DNA of 64,000 nt from Aphidius gifuensis (taxonomy: Eukaryota; Arthropoda; Insecta; Hymenoptera; Braconidae), in the NCBI RefSeq assembly GCF_014905175.1, contig NC_057788.1:2294001-2358000 (forward strand), read 5' to 3'. The position numbers and the translations under genes are program-made. The notes beneath the pieces were generated by a model. That model saw nothing but the letters and a program-made list of their open reading frames with translations. It was not told the DNA's origin and did no database searches. Below, piece after piece: positions 45,740-60,839 of this stretch; the first letter of the stretch is position 1, and each line of letters begins with the position of its first letter.

Positions 45740-48700
45740 TGCGGATTTCTCTCCGTGTATAATTTATATTAATTAATATATCAGTTATTTTTATTTTTTA
45801 AAAATTAATTTCCATCTAAAAATTATTTATCAATTTAAAAAAAAAAAAATAACAAGTACAAATTATTATTTTAAAAAATAGAAAAAATAATAATTTAAAT
45901 TTCAATTGCACCTGTCTATTAATAACAACGCGTGCTGTAGAATATATTATTTTTTTTCTCAATTTCAAAGGTGATTGAATCGATTATAGATGAGAAGAAG
46001 AAGAAAAAAGAAAAAAAACGAAAATAGTCTAAGCAATGCGATTGAACACAGTTTAGCCATGAATATTATTTATATATAAAATCAGAGAGAGTTATATAAT
46101 TTGGTGTGTGCAGGCTTTTATTTTAATGCAGTATTCTTGACTCGATTTCCAAGTCTATCATTTGTTAAGTTGGACAGCTTTTAGCCCCGTCATTACGAGC
46201 AATCACATTTGATTATTTTTGTCTACAGATTGTGAATTATTTATTTTTTTTTATTTCATCTTTTTCACCATATATATATAACTGGCTCGAGTCTGATTTT
46301 TCAAATCAGATGATGGTGAGTAAAAGAGATAAAAAAAAAAAAAAAAAATCAAATAAAAAAGAGAGTGTATCTGTTGAACAAAACGAGGGCCCCATTTGCG
46401 CTTGATTATCGACCGATCAAAAGGATCGATCAATACTTGTATATTGGTATTATACATCTGCGAACAAATTTCATACATATTAACGATAAAAAAATAAAAT
46501 AAAAATTATAATCATATAAAAATAATATAAATAAATAAAACAAAGATATACCTTGACTTTTGGAATACATTAAAATTGATGAAACTGAGTGAGAAAGTGG
46601 ATGATAAATATATATTGTGGTAAAAAATAAAAATATATATTTGTGTGAAAAATAAATAAAATTTGTTTGCCAATCGTGAAAGCTACCATTAACAAGTCGA
46701 TAATGACGAGGTTAAAATTTTTGGTGGTAAAATGTATTGTTGTATATGCAATTTCATGGTCGATTATTTTTATTTTATTTTATTTTTTTTCATACATATA
46801 TCTCAGTGTGTTGAGAAATTAAGAGACAATAAAAATTCTTTTTTTTTTTTTATAATAATGAATGAAAAAATAAAATTAGTCTTGGTATTAAAATTATAAA
46901 ATAAAAAAAATTAATCATTAATTTATTATTACAAGATCACTATTTTATATTATGAAAATTTGAAAAAAAAAAAAAAAAACATAAAATATTTTCTAATGTA
47001 TATAATAAAATTATTTTGTAATAACTTGTATACTTTTTAAATTTAAAAAATTTATATCTATAATTATATATTAAAAACTAAATATAAATTAACTTATTTT
47101 GTCTAAAAAAAAAATGACCGGAAATTACGACCCGAATTTTCCAAGTAATTGAGACATCGTGGGGTTGTAAAGGAAAAAAAATTAAATTCGATAAAATTAT
47201 AAAATTAAATCTAAAAATTACAGGGTTTTTTTTAAATTTTTTTGTATTTTTGTAGGAATAAAAGTCAGGTGGATTATAATTGACTGTATATAATAACCAC
47301 CACCACCCACGTAATTTAAAAAAATTAATTATAACATGTACCAAATTTGGATGCAGGTGTGTGTGTTTATATATTTTTCTTTGATGTTGCGAAGTGAAAT
47401 AAATAGTTGTTTCATTTAAAATGACTTTTGACCATATACGTGTAAAATAAAGAAGGGATAAATAATTTATTTATTTATATTTTTTTATATTTAGTTGATG
47501 GAAAAGTCATCGATCCATGAATGGCAAAGCCACATGTGTGTAAACCATACATCTATATTTTATTGAGACTTTTTCTTTTAAAATTGTTGATTATTTTTTA
47601 TTTATTTTGATGTCGCATTTTATGTGGCTGACTTATTGCCGAAGTCGGTGATCGAGATAAATGGCGCCATGCCATATTCATGACGAAAATAGTGGTCCAT
47701 ACGAGAACTCACATCTTTCCAATTCATTTGTAACTTTATATATTGATTTTATATTAAATTACTTGTAATAATTCATTCTGTCGTAAATACAACTTTAGAT
47801 TTTTTTTTTTTTTTATTTAAAAAATAAATAAAATTATAAATTATTTATAAATAAAGTGAAAATAAAAATTAATCAATTTTTAAATTGATCTTAAAATAGC
47901 TTGACATATTTAAAGATTTTTAGATTAATTAATTAATGATTTTAATTTTAATTTAAATTAGTGTAAAAAAAAAAAAAAAGTTTAAAGAAAAAATATAATA
48001 ATAATAACAAATATTATAAATAAATTTATAAAAAAAAAAAAAAAATAGTCACAGGAAATGAATGGGAAAAAAAAAAAATTCAATTGATTTTGCGGAGGAA
48101 GCTGATAAAATAAAATTAAAAGAAAAATAAAAAGTTGATCGTAACGAGACTTGTGTTTTTGTCATTCATTACTGGTCACTAGTGGTGCTCAGACTTACAG
48201 CAAAAATCACACGACTGGAACGGGACTAACCGGCTTATGTACACAAAACTATATATATATATTTATTTAGTTTTTATTAAGCTACTCGATTCTCATCGAC
48301 TTTAAACTCTTCTTACGCAAACACACAAGTTTTATTTATATATATATTTGCCTCGATATCTGTGTTGAATTCATAAACAATTTTTCTTATTCGAAAAATG
48401 AAAAAAGGATAATAAAAATGTGTACAGGATATATAATAAATAATAAAAGACAAATTGAATATTATATTTATTTATATTTCTCGGAAGATTATTATTTGTG
48501 GTTTGAAAGTGACAAAAAATATTTACATTATAAAAATCAATAAAATATAAGAATGAAATTAATTTTTTTTATTTCAAATAAATATTGATTGTAATTACAA
48601 TTGAATTACATTATCATAAAAATTTTATAAATTATTTTTACAATTTTTTTTTTCATTCTTGGAGAGTAAAAGAAAAAAAAAAAAAAATAGAAATTAATTT

Positions 48701-51395
48701 CTCATTGATAAATAGCTATAAATAAATTTAATTTAAATTAAATTTCGAACAATTACTGGAAATTGTTGATAAATATTAATCAAAATAACGTAAATTTACA
48801 TGAAAATTAATCAAAAAAAAAATTATAAATAAAATATATTCAAAGCAGATGTTGAATTTTTTTAATATAAATTTTATATATAAACACAAGATCGGCGGTG
48901 CAAAGAATATAAAGGGTGGCAATAAAAAAAAAAATTACATGGAAAGGGTAATTGTACTGAAGGTAAAAAGAAATACGTGGTTTATAATGGTGGCATAAAT
49001 GGCACACTCGTTTAAATAAATAAAATAAATAAACAAAAATAAAAAAAAAAATGATAAAGATGATTGTCAAATTATCGATAATATGACTAAACCAACAAGC
49101 AGACAATGATCGTGTGGATATTATAAATGAATAAAAAAAAAAAATAAATATGAAAATAACAAGATTGAAATAAAATATACAAAAGAAAAATCGACCAATA
49201 AAATAAATAAAAAATCACCACAAAATATATAATAAAACTGAGTATTTCAAGACATTTAAATTTCATTGAAAAAAAGAAAGGGTATTTAAATTTCTGCCAA
49301 CTTTTCTCGGAATAAAACTAGGCTAATCCTCTTGCGTAAACAAAATAATACAATGACTATAAAAAACCAGTTTTAAAGATCCAAATTCAAGTGAAAAAAA
49401 ACGACCCTATTCTTGGAAATTATTCATTCAATATTTATTGAATGAAATTTAAAAAAAATTAAATTTTCAAGATTGTCTTATTAAAGTGTAAATAAATATT
49501 ATAAAATGATGGAAAAACAGCAAGATAAAAATTTAAATTGACACCTTCTCATAATGATTTCACATTTTCTATTATTTAAATAAACAAAATAAATAATATT
49601 TATAAATAATAATAACAATAATTAGTCTTAATGTTAAAAAATAAAATAGCAAAATAATTTTTTAAATATTTATGTTGATAAAATCATCGTGTTTTATATT
49701 AAATAAATTAAAATGATGTTGATATTTATAAATAATGCTATAATTAAAACAAAAATCTTTTCTTTTTCTATTTATTATTTATTTGTTAATAATTAATTAG
49801 AATATTTGTAAAATTTTTATACCAAATGTATAACGTTGTTGTGGTATCAATGTATCATTAGCCAAATGTCGTAAGCATTATGTCAAAGAAGGGTCTCATG
49901 GAAAATTTAAAAGGGGAAATAAATTAAAAAAAAAAAAACCTCTTTTTCTCATTTGTAAACTGTCCGAGCGAAAAATCATGATATGCACTTAGCCAAAGCG
50001 GAAATGTAATCTTGTTTAATTTCTACCGTCGGTGAGAGGTAAAAAAAGAATTAAAAATTTAAAAAAAAAAAACAAATCAACAAACAATAAAATTGTCCTT
50101 GTTTTTAAACAAAAGTTTTTAATGGATACAAGAGTGTCTCGAGACAGGTAGACTATTTCGATTACGAAAAAAAAATATAAGAACTATTAAAGAGTATTAA
50201 ATTAAACATGTTGTTAATAAAAAAAAAAAAAGGGAAAATAAACACAGTGTGTTTTCATCAGGTACCATCAATTTATCGATCAATTTCTTCAAGTCATTCA
50301 TTACAAAAATTCTTTTTAAAATGTTTTTTTTATTTATTTTATAAATTTTATATATCACGTTTGTCGGCAATCAGTTTGTAATATAATATACTCCTGTGTA
50401 TACAACACTGAACAGAGAACAATACAATTCTTTAATTAGGTTTCAGCTGCATTAAAATTTAAACTACCGATATTATAAATTACGAAAAGTTTATTTAACG
50501 CCCGATTGCATGTTACAAAAGTATATTTTGATGATGACAGACAAAGAGACGAGAAAAGAGAAAGATATAAATATTTTAAATACACATATATATTTTATTT
50601 ATTATCCTTTTTTTTTTTTTTATTTATTTGAGGATGATTTGGCGTAATGGAGTAGCTCGATCCCTTGATCAAACTGATTGAGAATTTTTTGAGTAGGCGT
50701 GGTCAAGGGCTAATGACATTATCGTGACGCAATCGTTTTTTTTTTTTCTTATTTTTTACATTAGTTGATATAAATATTTATAAATATTAATAAATAAAAA
50801 AAACAAATTTCATAATTTACAGAATAAAACAAGCTACAATTTTTTATTTACAATTTATATTAATAAATTTAAATTAACAATCATAACAATATTTAAATAA
50901 TTAAAATATATAAATTTCTCATAATATAATTAATTTGAACAAAAAATTTTTAAATACTCCAATTTTTCAAACGTTATTATTTGTTATTTATATTCATGAA
51001 AAAAATTATTTACAATAATAAATTTTACAATAAAATTAAATAACAATTTTTTTAAATAACAATAATAAATTTTATTTAAAAAAATAAAAAACAATGTTAA
51101 TATTTTTTTTTAAATTGAAATTTAAAAACAGAAAAAAAATAAATATTTGAAATTTGATATTTAAATTTTTTAATAATTTTTATATTAATTTATAATTATT
51201 TTTATTAAAAATATAATAATTGTATGATATTGATATTAAAGTAGGTGGGATTAAAATGTTATTAAAATGCTATGATTGGTCAGAATTGTAAAGGATGGGC
51301 GTTTGCGTGGTTTAAAATTGTGCGCGATGCACATTTCTTTTGGCCTCGCGATGGCAATATTAACCACAGAGGTGCGATAAAGAAATGAGGGGTGG

Positions 51396-51403
51396 TATAA
51401 AAG
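51396..51403 (+). promoter_or_regulatory. TATA box
   Basis: TATAAAAG, a canonical insect TATA box, in a block of higher GC (51296-51520). Transcription would begin near 51425-51430. Confidence 0.55.
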
Positions 51404-51425
51404 AAGGGGAATTAAATTATTTTGT

Positions 51426-52327
51426 TATGGTGGGGTGATCGGTGTGGGTTCCATCGGTTATTTCATGGCACACCGGTCGACGCAGCCGCGGCGAGCAGCT
51501 CTCTACACGCGCAGTCGTTAATTTTTATTTTATATTCAACGTCAAAAGTTTTTTTTTTTTTTTAATTTATAATTTAAATTTCAACAAAAAAAAATTCGAA
51601 ATCATTAATAACAATCGTAAATTAATATCGTGCGTTATTTTGTGTGGTTTTTTTTTTTGTTTGTCAATTATTGTTAAATTAATTTGTCACAATATTATCA
51701 ATTTTAATCAGTTTTTTTTGAATCATAAAAAATATACTACCACCATTGTGTTTTTTACAATTTTTTTTTTTTTCAACGGTTTGATTAATTCTCCCCTAAT
51801 TTTTGCAAAAATAAAAATTACATCACGTGCAACGAATAATTTAATTCAACGGACATAATTTAATCGGTGATTTATTTTTATTTATCGTGTAAATCTGGAT
51901 TTTAAAAAATTTAAAAATTTTTTTTTTACTCCGTTTTTTTAATAAAGAAAAACATAAACAATATTATTATTTATTTAAATAATTAAATAAATAAAAGGTT
52001 TATTTAATTTTGTATTTTATGAAGTTTAAATTATATCAGAAAAAAAATATTTTTAATTTAGTGTTTAACGTGATACAAGAGACAAAGTTATAACGTGATT
52101 TAGAAAAAAAAATAAAATGACTATTTAATATTCAATCAACTGTGTTTAAAATCCACCTGCGATAAATTAATTAATTTTTGTTATTTTATAAATTCTCTAT
52201 TTGACTTGATAATTATTTTAAAAGTAAAAAAAAAATTGACGATAAATAAATCGTCTGTGTTTTTCATCAAAAATCAGCCGTCGGCTCGCGTTCATCGCGA
52301 GCAATTTAAACCTGTCGACGAAACAAG
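51426..52327 (+). other. Probable leader (5' UTR) exon of a plus-strand gene
   Basis: From the TATA-dependent start region to a strong donor AACAAG|GTGAGT at 52327/52328. The open frame at 51442-51858 is Phe/Asn-rich after its first 25 codons, so I treat the exon as non-coding. It contains GC-rich sequence near 51470-51510 and an inverted repeat GCTCGCG/CGCGAGC at 52284-52302. The next exon was not found and may be right of the window. It could belong to a second promoter of the gene beginning at 28-29 kb or to a separate gene. Confidence 0.4.
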
Positions 52328-55300
52328 GTGAGTCATTGACTACATATATAAACTTTTTAAAAAACAAATAAGAATTATATAAAAATAGAAAAAATAAAAA
52401 AACATTATTATCATTTTAAAAAAAAAAAATTAAAATATAATCTCTCTTTAAATAGTGTGTGTGCGGTTTATTTGATTTTTAATTTTATTTTCGCAATTTT
52501 TTATCATTTTTTGTTTGTTCAATTTGACTGTTTTTTAATTCCATTTTTCTAAATTTAATTTACCTGATTATTATTTATTTTAATATTTTTTTGAGGTAAA
52601 AAAAATTATTTATATGTATGATTATTGTAATTTACATATTTTGTGATTATTGATGGTGCTTGGATAATTAAGAATTATTAATGTTTACCGCCTGTTGAGA
52701 CAAACTTGTGGTTTTTTTTTTTTTCTTTTTAAAATTTTTTATTCTTTTTATTTTTCTTCTTCCGGGGGTTTCTCCCTTGATCTACTTCATTTGAAATACA
52801 TACCAACTTGAGAGGTAGGCGTCTCTCGTATTAATTGGATTTCATGCAAGTTAAAATACTCATTTTTATTTATACTTATTTAATTTTTTTCATCTATTAT
52901 ATATATCCAATACATCCATGTAATATTATTTTTATATATTTAAAAAATATATAAATAATATAACGTAATTTATTCGGACAAATAAATAATGTAATTAATT
53001 TTTTTATTATTTTAAACTTGATATAAATATTCAACAACAAAAAAATAATATTAATTTTTTTTTTATAAAAACAAACTATTTTTAATTATTTATTTATTTC
53101 ATAAATTAAATAAAATTATTATTATCGTTTAAATTGAATATTTTTAATGAGAAAGTGTCGTTTAATGAGCCATGAAATTTCTGTAATAATTTACATTTCT
53201 CAGCAACGCAATTTTAAAAATAATAATTACATTTTTTTTTTTTTCTATAAGTATATTTTGTGTTAGTTCAGTTGAAATCAAAGTTTTTTTTTTTTTAATT
53301 ATCATGATGACATTCTACGTAGTTTGTCGTTTTATATATTTTTTTTCTTCATTTTATTTGTTATTATTATGTTAAATAAATTTTTTAATATTTTCGTTTG
53401 GAAGTTTTATTTGTGTAGTTATTAGATATCACTGATGTGTCGAATATTTTATATATATATGTGTGTGTACACATTATATCAATGACAAATACGATAAAAA
53501 AAAAAAAAAGAATAAAATAAAAAAATATTTGATAAGGTGGTAAAACAAGAAAGTGTGTGTATATGGTGACAAAGATAAGAAATCTTAATTGGACATCACT
53601 TAAATAAAGTGGTCATAAGTAGCTTGTGTCAATTACGTACACAGACAAACTTGGTGGTTTTTTTTTTTGATAAATAATTTTTATAGAAAACAACAATAAT
53701 AATAATTACTTAATAAATTTATCGTTGCATCCAACGTCATTCAATAAACGAACGAACGAAAATAAAAAAAAAAAATTAAATATTTACATATGAACTTTGA
53801 CGAATACAATTTATATAAAAGCTGCAGCAAAAAAAAATCAAATAAATTATACATTATTTACTGTCAATCAATTTTTTTTTTTTTACTTCAAGATAAATAT
53901 ATCGTTTTTATAATTTTATAATTTTTTATCTTGTCACACGACATGTGTATCAAATTGCTACAATGTCTCAATAATTATAAGTAATACGTACATTGTTGCT
54001 AATAATATTCCATTTATTGCATATTAATTGAAAATAAAAAAAAAATTACGTCTATTTATCTCATTAACTTGTGAAAAAAATGAGGAAAAAAATTAATTAA
54101 AAATATAGAGCTATGATAAAAAATTCAAAGTCATAAATATAAAATTAAAAGTATTTAAAAAGAAAAAAAATTGTTTAAATTTTTTTGTGTAAAAATGATT
54201 TAAAAAATTATTTATATATGATTCAATGACGAATTACAATTGCAAATAAATTAACGATAAGGTGAGAGTTCTAGTGTTTCATTTAATCTGTGTTTGTGTG
54301 GGTTATTTTTATTTTTTTAATTTTTTAATTTAATTTTTTTGTTTTGTGGTTTTTATTTCATCCTGGCATCGAGAATCGCGCGACAAAATCCTTTCGCCGT
54401 GAGATTATGAGTAATGCCTTTTCGAGGTCTCATTTTTTTTTTTTATTCATTTTTTCTTTCTTACACTTTGACAGTTTATATCGTTTATTTCTTTCTTATG
54501 TCCTGGACACACACACATTTATAAACACATATATTTTTCTGGACTGATAGAGCCTCTCCAGTTGTCCCATTAGCGTAATGGCCTTCGTATAAGTCTTCGC
54601 ACCGGTCATCATTTGCCCCCTTTTTTTTTTTTTTTCTTTCTAATTTTGTTATTTTAATTTTATCATTATTATTATTTATCAAATTATTTTATTCACAAAT
54701 CAATTTTATATTTATTTAAAAATGCATTTACAATATATATAAAATTTTTTTTTGTTTATTTTTATTTTTTTTTTTTTTATTAATTTTTATTTTAAGAACA
54801 CTAACTTCATCACTAAAAATTCTTTATAATTTAATTTTTCTTATCGTATATTATCCAAATTACATTTGATAAAAAATAATTTTTTATAAAAATAAATTTT
54901 ATTTAAATTAAAATATCATAAAAAAACTATTGATATTTTTATAAAATTTTTTTTTTTTTATCAATTTTAGTAAATTAGTGTCTGATGAATAATAATAACA
55001 ATAAAAATATTTATTTTTAAACATTGATAAAGGTCAAATTTGATTTATTTTATAAAAAAAAAAAAAATAATAAATTACATTTGAGTTATTGTATTGTGAG
55101 GTTCGTGATATCGTTAAATAAATTTTTATTTTATATAAAATTTGAATTGATATACTAAAAGTTATAAAATATATTTAAAATAAAAATTGTAGATATTTTT
55201 AAATGACATTATTGAGACAGTGTACATTGATAAGATCAAAAAAAGAAAAAAATTAGAGGAAAAACTCAAAACACTATGAAATTATTGATATATTTTTTAT

Positions 55301-58300
55301 GACTTTCTACTCGTCACCGGTCTGTCATTTGCGCGGGGGTGGTGATTCCAAGGGTTGCTTTAAACTTTAGACTCAAGTTACATACACTTTTTGACTGAGA
55401 GTACATATTTAAAACTGCTTAAACTTTTTATTATTATATATATTTTATTTTCCACAACACAATGTTTGCGGCAGTGTGAGATACAAAAAAAAAAATATAA
55501 AAAAAAGTAAAATCAACCTGACGACTATCGATAACTGCCACTTAGCCAAATGCAACCAACTTCCGGTTAACTAAACCTTATTTTACCTTTACGACTTTAC
55601 GGCCCACCAGTCACGTTTTTTTTTTTTTTTTTTTTATTCCTCATCATTTCGGCTCATTCAATATATATATTATTTTATAATAAACTACAAATGCTCAAAT
55701 ACAAATTGGATTTCATTTTAAAAAAATTTCTACATTTATTTTTTTTTTATTATTTATTTTATTATTATTATTTGCTACAATTCTTTTAACTTTATTCGAC
55801 GAATTTCGTTCAAGGACATTGTATATAACTTTCACCCTTTAGTTTTATTTCATATTTTTTTTTTATCTTGAGATGTTTGAGACAGAGGCACGTAGAAAAT
55901 ACGTGATGCACTGAAATGTGTATGTATACCTATTGAGCAAAAACAAAAAAAAAAAAAAAATATGTATAAAAAACAACACATGTTCAATTTATTTAATGAA
56001 AATAAAGAAAATTAAAATGTCAGTTAAAATTTTTTATAATTGAGTCATTATTGTTTGTCACATTAGAGACATTATTATTTTTTATTTTTTAGTTTTTCCT
56101 CAATTTTTTTTTAAATGTGGCTTACACAATTTAGGTAAAAATATTTAATAAGCAGGTGTTTGGCATTAAGATAAACATAAGATAAAAAAAAATAAATATC
56201 TCAAGAAAACTAGCACATTTGCGTGGGATTGTAATTTGCCATTAGACTCAATACAATGACACATGTGTAATTAATATAAATTTATATATCTGACTGTAAA
56301 TAATACGAGTAAAAAAAAATTGATTATACATATTGCAAAAATATAATTATTAATTTATTATTTTTCATCATTAATCAACTATTTTTAATTTAATTATTAT
56401 ATATTTTTTTTTATATAATTTAAATTATTCCATGTTTAAGTTGTAAACTATTTAAACTTGAATGGAAATTAAATGACTTGATAATTATGTTGAATTATGA
56501 AGGTGAAATATATATGTGGCTATAATATTTTACGAGGTTATTAAGAAGTAATATATACCTGAGAAACGAGTATAAAAAATTAATTTTTTAAAAATATATA
56601 TATCATGCAAACCTTGGAGAAATTTTGATAATATTAAAATTAATTTTTTAATTATATCAATGGTTTTTTTATTTTTTAATTTTTCACTTTGCTTAAAAAT
56701 TATGATATTCATGGTTAAAAATTGTCGTGCATATAATTTCTTCATAAAAACCACTGTATATTAATTATACGAGTGAATTTTTAATCAAGATTTGTTGTGA
56801 CGATAATTAGAAATTTGAAAAAAAATTGTAAATTATAATACAAAAAAAAAGACGTTTATGAAATATTATTTTTTACATCGATGTACACCTATGAATTATT
56901 TATTCAATTATATATTATGATTTTTTTTTTTTTTTTGTAGCAAATTTGATGACAAAGTTGTATGTAGAATAATTTTTTTTTAATTCATTCATGACCTCGA
57001 TTGTAATTAATTTTAATCGAGTAATCAGACTTCTTACTTTGATATTATGCAATTGTAATAGTTTTTTTTTAGTTAGAAAATTAATATTGCTATGTGATAG
57101 TGATGATAAATTATGATCTATCGTTAAATTATGTTTATTTTTTTTTCTTCAAACTAATTAGAATACATATTATTATTTAAAAATAATAATATAAATTTTT
57201 TTATTATGATAAAACATACAAGCATTTTAAATAACTATTTATTTTTTTTTTTAAAACTTTTTTTTGTTTGTCATAAATAAATTAATTACATTGTTGATAA
57301 TTTTTTTTTTATGAAGAATATTTATTGTTTTTTCTAATTCAAAACAGCTATTATTTTTTAATTATAATTAATACTTGTTGTTTTTTTTTTTGTTGTTTAT
57401 AAAAATTAAAAATACATTTTAAATGGAAGTGATTAAATTAGATAAACCTCTTTTTTTTCTTCATCATTTTAAATTTTTTCAACATATAAAAACAATAAAA
57501 TTTAATAAATAAAATCAAGATGCACTTTGATTAAAACGATTGACAAGGTGGCACACGTTTTTCTTATTTGTTAAATATTTTTATAAATAAAAAAAATTGA
57601 GTACAAAAAAAAAAAAAAAAACCGGTGTATTTTTTGAGATATTCGTCCTTGCCATGATTCTCAGAATAACTATAGCAATCGTACACGCAAAGTTCTTTAT
57701 TTATTTATTTATAACAATCTTTATTTTTATTGCTTTATATTATCTTTAAAATTTTTTTTTTTCAACTCTCCATATCATTACTTTTATCCATGTTATTTCA
57801 ATTTTATTGAAAAGAAAAGAAATGAATTTCATCTTTCATTTCATATATACATTTATTTTTAAAAAATTAAATAACACAAATGACTGAAAAATAAATGAAT
57901 AAAACAATCATCACAATTATTTACATCCACCAAACAAATGTAATTATCAACAATGTCACATCCAATTATTAAATTGAATTGCGAATACAAAAAAATTTGT
58001 ATGGATATCAATCTATCCACGCTTCATACACACGTGTTTTAAAATTCTCATAATAATAATGACGATTGTTATTAAAAAATCATTTAATAACATATTCCTG
58101 GTAAAAAAAAAGACATAACAATTAATTTGAATAAATAATAATTATGCAAAAATAATAATTCACTTATTCAGTAATTATTTAAAAAAAAAAAAAAACAATT
58201 TCAAATAATTTAATTAATTAAAAATTATTAGCAATAATTATCAACTCGATATAATTTCGATAAATACAAATTACAATAATTATAAATTGAATAAATAATT

Positions 58301-59469
58301 GAATAAATAATTATGAAAGTATATTTAAAAATCTATAGATAATGAATTTCAAATTTTTTTATTTGAAATTGAAAAAAAATAAAAAATTAATTTCACGTCT
58401 TTGTCATAGCGGCAAGTTGATTAATGACTTATAATTATATATTTTATATATTTTTTTTGTCCTTGGATAATTGTTAATAATTGATAGTAATCATTATGCT
58501 TTTTTAATCGCATTAGGCACCGCAGCAGTGTCCAAGTGATGCCCGTTGCGTAACTAAAAACTTTTTTTTTTTTTTTTAAATATATAAAAAAAATTATTGC
58601 GTCCGCCCGTATATGTATTCAACAGAGTAACAATACATGTACAATACCGGAAGTACATCCCTATTAAAAAATTATACTCAACACTTTTTATGAAAAAAAA
58701 AAAAAACTTAAAAATAATAACAATAAAAATTCAAATATAATAAAAAAATTATCTTATTTTTATTACGCGCGTATTAAATCATTAGAATGATAATTTTTTT
58801 TTTTTTTTTCATGAAATTAATTTCTTATGGGTGTTGGTTAATATTAAAATGAATTATCATCATCATTATTTATACATTGTGCATTTTTAAATAATTTTTT
58901 TTTTCATGTCCATTGTTTTTGCATTTTCAACGACGTTGAATTTATAATTAAGATCATCATATAAGATTATAAAAATAAAAAACACATACAGCTCCCTTTC
59001 GGGGACCTTATTTTAATTTTTAAAATAAAATTAATATTTGCAGATATTAAATAATATACTTCACGTGTGTATGTGTATGTATCTGTAGAAGAAAAAAAAA
59101 AATTAAAATTAAAAAGCAGGAATTTACCATAGCAATAATAATTATGTGCCTGCAATTATTATTCAATTTTCATAATTGCGATTATCTTAATTCGATGTCA
59201 CAATGCGCTGAAAAAATAAAAAAGTTGGTTTGTTAATTTATTCTGTCTCTTTCAGATATATTTATTTTATTTGTAATTTTTTTTTTTCTATTTAGACAAG
59301 AGACATTGTAAAATTAATAATATAATAAAATTGTGAAGGTGCATATAATAGTAGAATGTAATGTTAAATTTCATTTGAATTGTTGATGAATAAAAATAAG
59401 AGAGAAGGTAAATATAAATAAATATAAACATGTATATAGCAATTGCGAGTGGCACACAATTAAAGACCA
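52328..59469 (+). other. Probable intron, about 7 kb, nothing coding seen
   Basis: AT-rich with long A/T tracts and a few higher-GC islands (about 54355-54430, 55310-55400, 55515-55620, 58510-58670). AACGAACGAACGAA lies near 53745. No convincing exon. Confidence 0.45.
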
Positions 59470-59589
59470 TTAGTGAGAATACTGGCGTGACTGGGACGTT
59501 GGAATCGAGTAATTTTCGTTGGATCCCCCGTAACCGACACCCTTGACATTCTTATACACCGGCACGTTTGAACTACACTCACCTTTCAT
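59470..59589 (-). CDS. Small coding-like ORF, 39 residues, unassigned
   Basis: An open frame from ATG 59589 to TAA 59470 in a higher-GC island. It reads MKGECSSNVPVYKNVKGVGY and ends SQSRQYSH, with balanced composition unlike nearby frames. AAAG|GTGAGT just after the ATG is also a perfect minus-strand donor, so the island might instead be an exon end plus intron. I do not recognise it. Confidence 0.25.
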   Translation of the reverse strand: MKGECSSNVPVYKNVKGVGYGGSNENYSIPTSQSRQYSH

Positions 59590-60366
59590 ACCGGATTAAC
59601 TCAACATTTCAATTTCATAAAATTTAATAATAATTATAATAATAATAAAAACATATTTATTAATTGTTGATATGGTTAATGAGATTATAAATTAACTTGT
59701 ATCATCGTGTCAAATATAATATTTTATGCTTAATTAAAATTATTATTTATTAAGTAAATTTAATTATTAATTTATATTTATTTTTTATATAATAATATAG
59801 TGTGATTTTAGCTTTTTAAATGACACATCTTTCGAAGATTAAATGACATTTTTTTTTGCTTTTTTTTTTTTGGAGTAAATAGTGTTTTACCGTTAAAATT
59901 GAGTTTATATTTTTTTAAAATTTTAAAACAATTATTTTTATATTATTTGCCAGGATATCCTTTGTTTATATTTTAAGCATTCTCATTGTACTCGCTAATA
60001 TTTCTATTTTCACATAATTTTAAAAAATAAAAAATATTTTTACAGTTAAAAAATTTAAAAAATAAATTATTATTAATATTTATTTGTTTATTTATTAGGT
60101 ATTGTGAAGATTAGATATTTTTAATTTTTTGTCATTATTGAAAGTATAAATTTGTTGAATATTTTATTGTTTTATCTATTGAGAAAAACTAATAGAAGAT
60201 TAATAGAGTTTTATGTTTTTCTTTTATTGACTTTGGGAGTTTTTTTTTTTTCTAATTTTTTTTATTTTTTATTTTAATGTCTTTTTGGTCATTTTGATGA
60301 TTCAGAAATTGAAAGTTGGGAAAGTGGTTCTTTGGCGTCGGATTAATCTTCAACATGCCAAGCACA

Positions 60367-60819
60367 TTAACTGTTGATGCGATAGTGAGGCGACAGGCGC
60401 CACCACCATCGTCGTTTGGAAATCCAGTCATTTGTGTCGCCACAAAAATATTCGACCTAAAATAATAAAAAATACAAAATAATTGTCCATATATTTTACA
60501 AAATGAAAAACTTTGTAAATAAATATATACTCTATACAATTAAAACAAAAAAAAAACAATTAAAAATTTTTAATTTCATACAGTATATATAATGCAAAAA
60601 GAATTATTTTTTTTTCTTCATTTTTCATCATCAAAAGTATTTAGGTTTTTTTATTTCTTCCCTTATTTTTACAACAACGAACCAGTGTAATTGGTCCACA
60701 TTTTGAAATCTTTGACGGGTTAATCTTCCATACTTATTCCAAGAAGTCAACAAAACATCAAAAGAAATAGTCATGTCCATGTAAAAATATTCTCTGGAGC
60801 ACACACGTAGGAATTTAAC
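60367..60819 (-). CDS. Possible two-exon minus-strand coding segment, unassigned
   Basis: The first segment is 60819-60673: acceptor TTTTTGATCAG, then 49 codons starting VKFLRVCSREYFYMDMTISF, ending at a weak donor GTAAAA. The second starts at 60456 after acceptor TTATTTTAG. In the joined frame it reads VEYFCGDTNDWISKRRWWWR and stops at 60367. In another frame it is open longer, SNIFVATQMTGFPNDDGGGA onward to 60252. The two frames cannot be told apart from sequence. Composition is protein-like, with Cys residues suggesting a secreted or extracellular product. No family recognised and no start exon placed; it may be a partial gene or a fragment. Confidence 0.3.
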
Positions 60820-60839
60820 CTGATCAAAAATCAAATAAA

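Larger units (their letters stand above)
29409..51395. other. About 22 kb region without convincing exons
   Basis: Mostly A/T-rich with homopolymer runs; all longer open frames are Phe/Lys/Ile/Tyr strings. Higher-GC islands stand out at about 30620-30800, 32190-32340, 33790-33930, 34255-34380, 34740-34870, 35390-35680, 36130-36200, 36460-36540, 37430-37520, 39430-39535, 42640-42760, 43270-43450 and 44540-44720. Some hold TAAT, CCAAT, GGGCCC or palindromic motifs and are candidate enhancers. Repeats and one TIR element are listed separately. Confidence 0.55.

Noticed and set aside
51442..51858. 138-codon open frame after the TATA promoter
   Set aside because: After about 25 codons it is Phe/Asn/Ile low-complexity sequence and it ends well before the strong donor at 52327; better read as leader sequence.
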